Positions 9,719 to 10,837 of a DNA stretch of 10,837 nt are shown here, piece by piece. Origin of the DNA: Ophiocordyceps camponoti-saundersi (nom. inval.). Lineage: Eukaryota; Ascomycota; Sordariomycetes; Hypocreales; Ophiocordycipitaceae. The translations under genes and the position numbers were made by a program. Below the pieces are notes generated by a model that saw only the letters and a program-made list of their open reading frames with translations, had not been told where the DNA came from and made no database searches. The stretch lies in NCBI GenBank assembly GCA_003339415.1, contig PDHQ01000622.1:1-10837 (forward strand). Direction: 5' to 3'. Every line of letters starts with the position of its first letter. Position 1 is the first letter of the stretch.

Positions 9719-9973
9719 TTAACGCGTCTATAACCGACGACTCCGTTAGGGTCGAAGGAGTAGTATATTCGCCGCCGCGCGTCTATTAGTTATACTAGCC
9801 TTTCTTATTCTTATTATTAATACGGTTATCGTTAATATTTACCGCTACGGTCCTTAATAATCGTTACTATATTAGTAGTAAGAATAATAAAAGCTAGTAT
9901 ATCTAATAGACCCGCGGCGGCGAATACACTACTCCTTCGCTCCCGACGGTATTATCTATTATAACCGCGTTAA
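9719..9973. mobile_element. 255-bp foldback / MITE-like palindromic element
   Basis: The interval is close to a full-length inverted repeat centred near 9846. The left arm starts TTAACGCG and the right arm ends CGCGTTAA. The best-matched parts are 9751-9800 against about 9892-9941 (GAAGGAGTAGT, TATTCGCCGCCGCG, GTCTATTA, ATACTAG). By-eye pairing is roughly three quarters of positions, and many mismatches are C/T or G/A as expected from RIP. Both ends are flanked by TTA (9716-9718 and 9974-9976), a possible 3-bp target-site duplication like that of PIF/Harbinger-type elements, although TTA is common here. It has no coding capacity. It may be a non-autonomous transposon, or two terminal repeats joined tail to tail. 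On transcription it would fold into a long hairpin. Confidence 0.65.
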
Positions 9974-10306
9974 TTATAATAATAGCCCTCCTTCGGTAGT
10001 AGTCGAGCGTCTTAAAATCTTAGTCTCTCTTAAGCTAAATAGTTAGTTTAAATCCGGCGTAAGGTATTAGTATTTTTACCGTGAAGCCTAAACTAGGTTA
10101 TACCCCTAAAATATACTTATTCTAACTAAGCTAGGGCGACTAATAGTCTTAAATAGTCTCTAGCTAGTATTATCGATTTTATTAAAACTACTACTTGCTA
10201 GAACTAATCCTATGCCCGTAAGTTTACTATAACTATTTATATTATTAATCTAAAAACTAATTCGTAAATTATAGCGGCGCTAAGTCGGCGTCTAAGAACG
10301 ACGGAG
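9974..10306. other. Degraded DNA, no feature seen
   Basis: RIP-type sequence with dense TAA/TAG in all frames. I see no coding-like frame, repeat or motif. Confidence 0.4.
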
Positions 10307-10758
10307 CTAGAGCCTCTTTATAGGGAATTATACCCTAAGTATTTATCTAGTAGATATAGCACTACCTAGCACCGATTTATAAACTATCTTTATCGCAAAT
10401 ATCTTTTACTTATATAATTAGGCTAACCGCCTTTTCGGCGAATAAGAAACTTACTCTTCTTATCTCGTATTACCTAAGCTACGGAATATTAGCTAATATA
10501 AACTATAGCCTCTCGCTACTAACCGGCTAACCGTCGTAACGTAGTATATTTCTATTTTTCTATAAACGCTATTTTACGACTAGCTTATAGTTATTCCTAA
10601 GAGCGTAAGTACGGATAACTTATAATAAAGTCCTTTCTAAGAGCGATATTTAGAGCTTATACTGCGCTCGGCGCTTAATATATCTTTTATAATTTACCGC
10701 TATTTCGGTTACTACCTATTTGCCTTTAGATATCTTATCGGGTCTAGTCTTCTTTATA

Positions 10759-10759
<1 letters not shown>
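10307..10759 (+). pseudogene. Weak RIP-degraded plus-strand coding tract
   Basis: One plus frame gives some 150 codons of fairly balanced, Arg/Tyr/Leu-rich sequence (for example LYRELYPKYLSSRYST and IKSFLRAIFRAYTALGA) with about 13 stops, all of the kind expected from Gln or Trp codons. The count of TTA/CTA in the same phase is similar, so direction is only weakly supported. It runs straight into the poly-G junction. No family is recognised. Confidence 0.22.
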
Positions 10760-10789
<30 letters not shown>

Positions 10790-10804
10790 GCCCCCCCCCC
10801 CCCC
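10760..10804. repeat. Poly-G / CGCG / poly-C palindromic junction
   Basis: 27 G, then CGCG, then 14 C. The central GGGGGGCGCGCCCCCC is self-complementary and can form a hairpin of about 14 bp arms. Runs like this are poorly sequenced and assembled, so lengths are unreliable. It coincides exactly with the end of the RIP signature. Confidence 0.8.
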
Positions 10805-10837
10805 ACACACGCCCACTTACGTTGTGCATACTCCACC
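10805..10837. other. Non-RIP sequence at right edge
   Basis: The final 33 bases include ACACAC, CCCAC, TTGTGCA and CTCCACC. That density of CA and TG is seen nowhere else in the window. It is therefore sequence that escaped RIP (unique flanking DNA) or an unrelated piece joined by assembly. Too short to annotate. Confidence 0.7.

Larger units (their letters stand above)
1..10786. other. RIP-mutated heterochromatin block
   Basis: CA and TG dinucleotides are nearly missing over the whole interval, TA is greatly over-represented, and CG is abundant. Whole 60-base lines contain no CA or TG. Both CA and TG are depleted, so both strands were hit. The pattern fits repeat-induced point mutation, in which cytosines in CpA of duplicated DNA are methylated and turned into T. 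As a result ATG and TGA are rare, and almost all in-frame stops are TAA or TAG, as expected from former CAA, CAG and TGG codons. The block is not extremely AT-rich because CpG was spared. This is typical of Pezizomycotina and implies that related copies exist, or once existed, elsewhere in the genome. Genes inside the block should be regarded as dead. Confidence 0.93.

Noticed and set aside
10760..10837. Telomere end
   Set aside because: No TTAGGG/CCCTAA-type repeats are present. The G and C runs are homopolymers arranged as a palindrome.
1..10837. Recognisable transposase, reverse transcriptase, integrase, Helitron or DUF3435 (Starship captain) domain
   Set aside because: I looked for family signatures in de-RIPped readings of both strands. 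Short resemblances appeared but none held over a domain, so no family name is given.
1..10837. CRISPR array, tRNA or rRNA genes
   Set aside because: No regularly spaced repeats and no tRNA or rRNA-like conserved segments were seen. The sequence is fungal RIP-type DNA.

Overview
This window is a long block of fungal heterochromatin that looks destroyed by repeat-induced point mutation (RIP). Across positions 1 to about 10,786 the dinucleotides CA and TG are almost absent and TA is everywhere, while CG stays common. CpA has been converted to TpA on both strands, which is the classic RIP signature of filamentous ascomycetes (Pezizomycotina). ATG, TGG, CAA and CAG are therefore nearly all gone, and TAA/TAG interrupt every frame. 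I see no intact gene, no tRNA or rRNA, no CRISPR array and no bacterial features. The species cannot be named from the sequence.

Layout. Positions 1-556 hold AT-rich low-complexity DNA with a TA microsatellite, a 14-C run and a 33-A run. Positions 557-826 carry the one clean ATG-started frame, 89 codons, which is probably a relic. Positions 827-2264 are undecided. On the minus strand, 2265-3402 and 3411-4130 read as degraded protein-coding DNA, including a charged, coiled-coil-like stretch at about 2440-2666. Positions 4131-5432 are AT-rich and unassigned, and 5433-5760 has a plus-strand coding-like tract. Positions 6445-6660 look like a non-coding, promoter- or LTR-like segment with a TATATAAG box.

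Positions 6690-8720 are a second large relic whose codon phase is fairly clear but whose strand is not. It carries a trinucleotide tract at 7164-7334 that was originally poly-Asp/Glu on one strand or poly-Ser on the other. Positions 8876-9690 are a plus-strand relic with unusually few stops at its start. Positions 9719-9973 form a 255-bp foldback (palindromic) element. Positions 10307-10759 are another weak relic.

The last 33 bases, after a 27-G / CGCG / 14-C junction, contain normal CA and TG. They are therefore outside the RIP block, or joined to it by an assembly artefact.

RIP acts on duplicated DNA, so the most economical view is a nest of dead transposable elements in both orientations. 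I could not place any of them in a named family from the degraded translations. No functional system is present as far as I can see. The most useful signals are the sequence context of the few surviving CA sites, the foldback element, and the direction-ambiguous trinucleotide tract.
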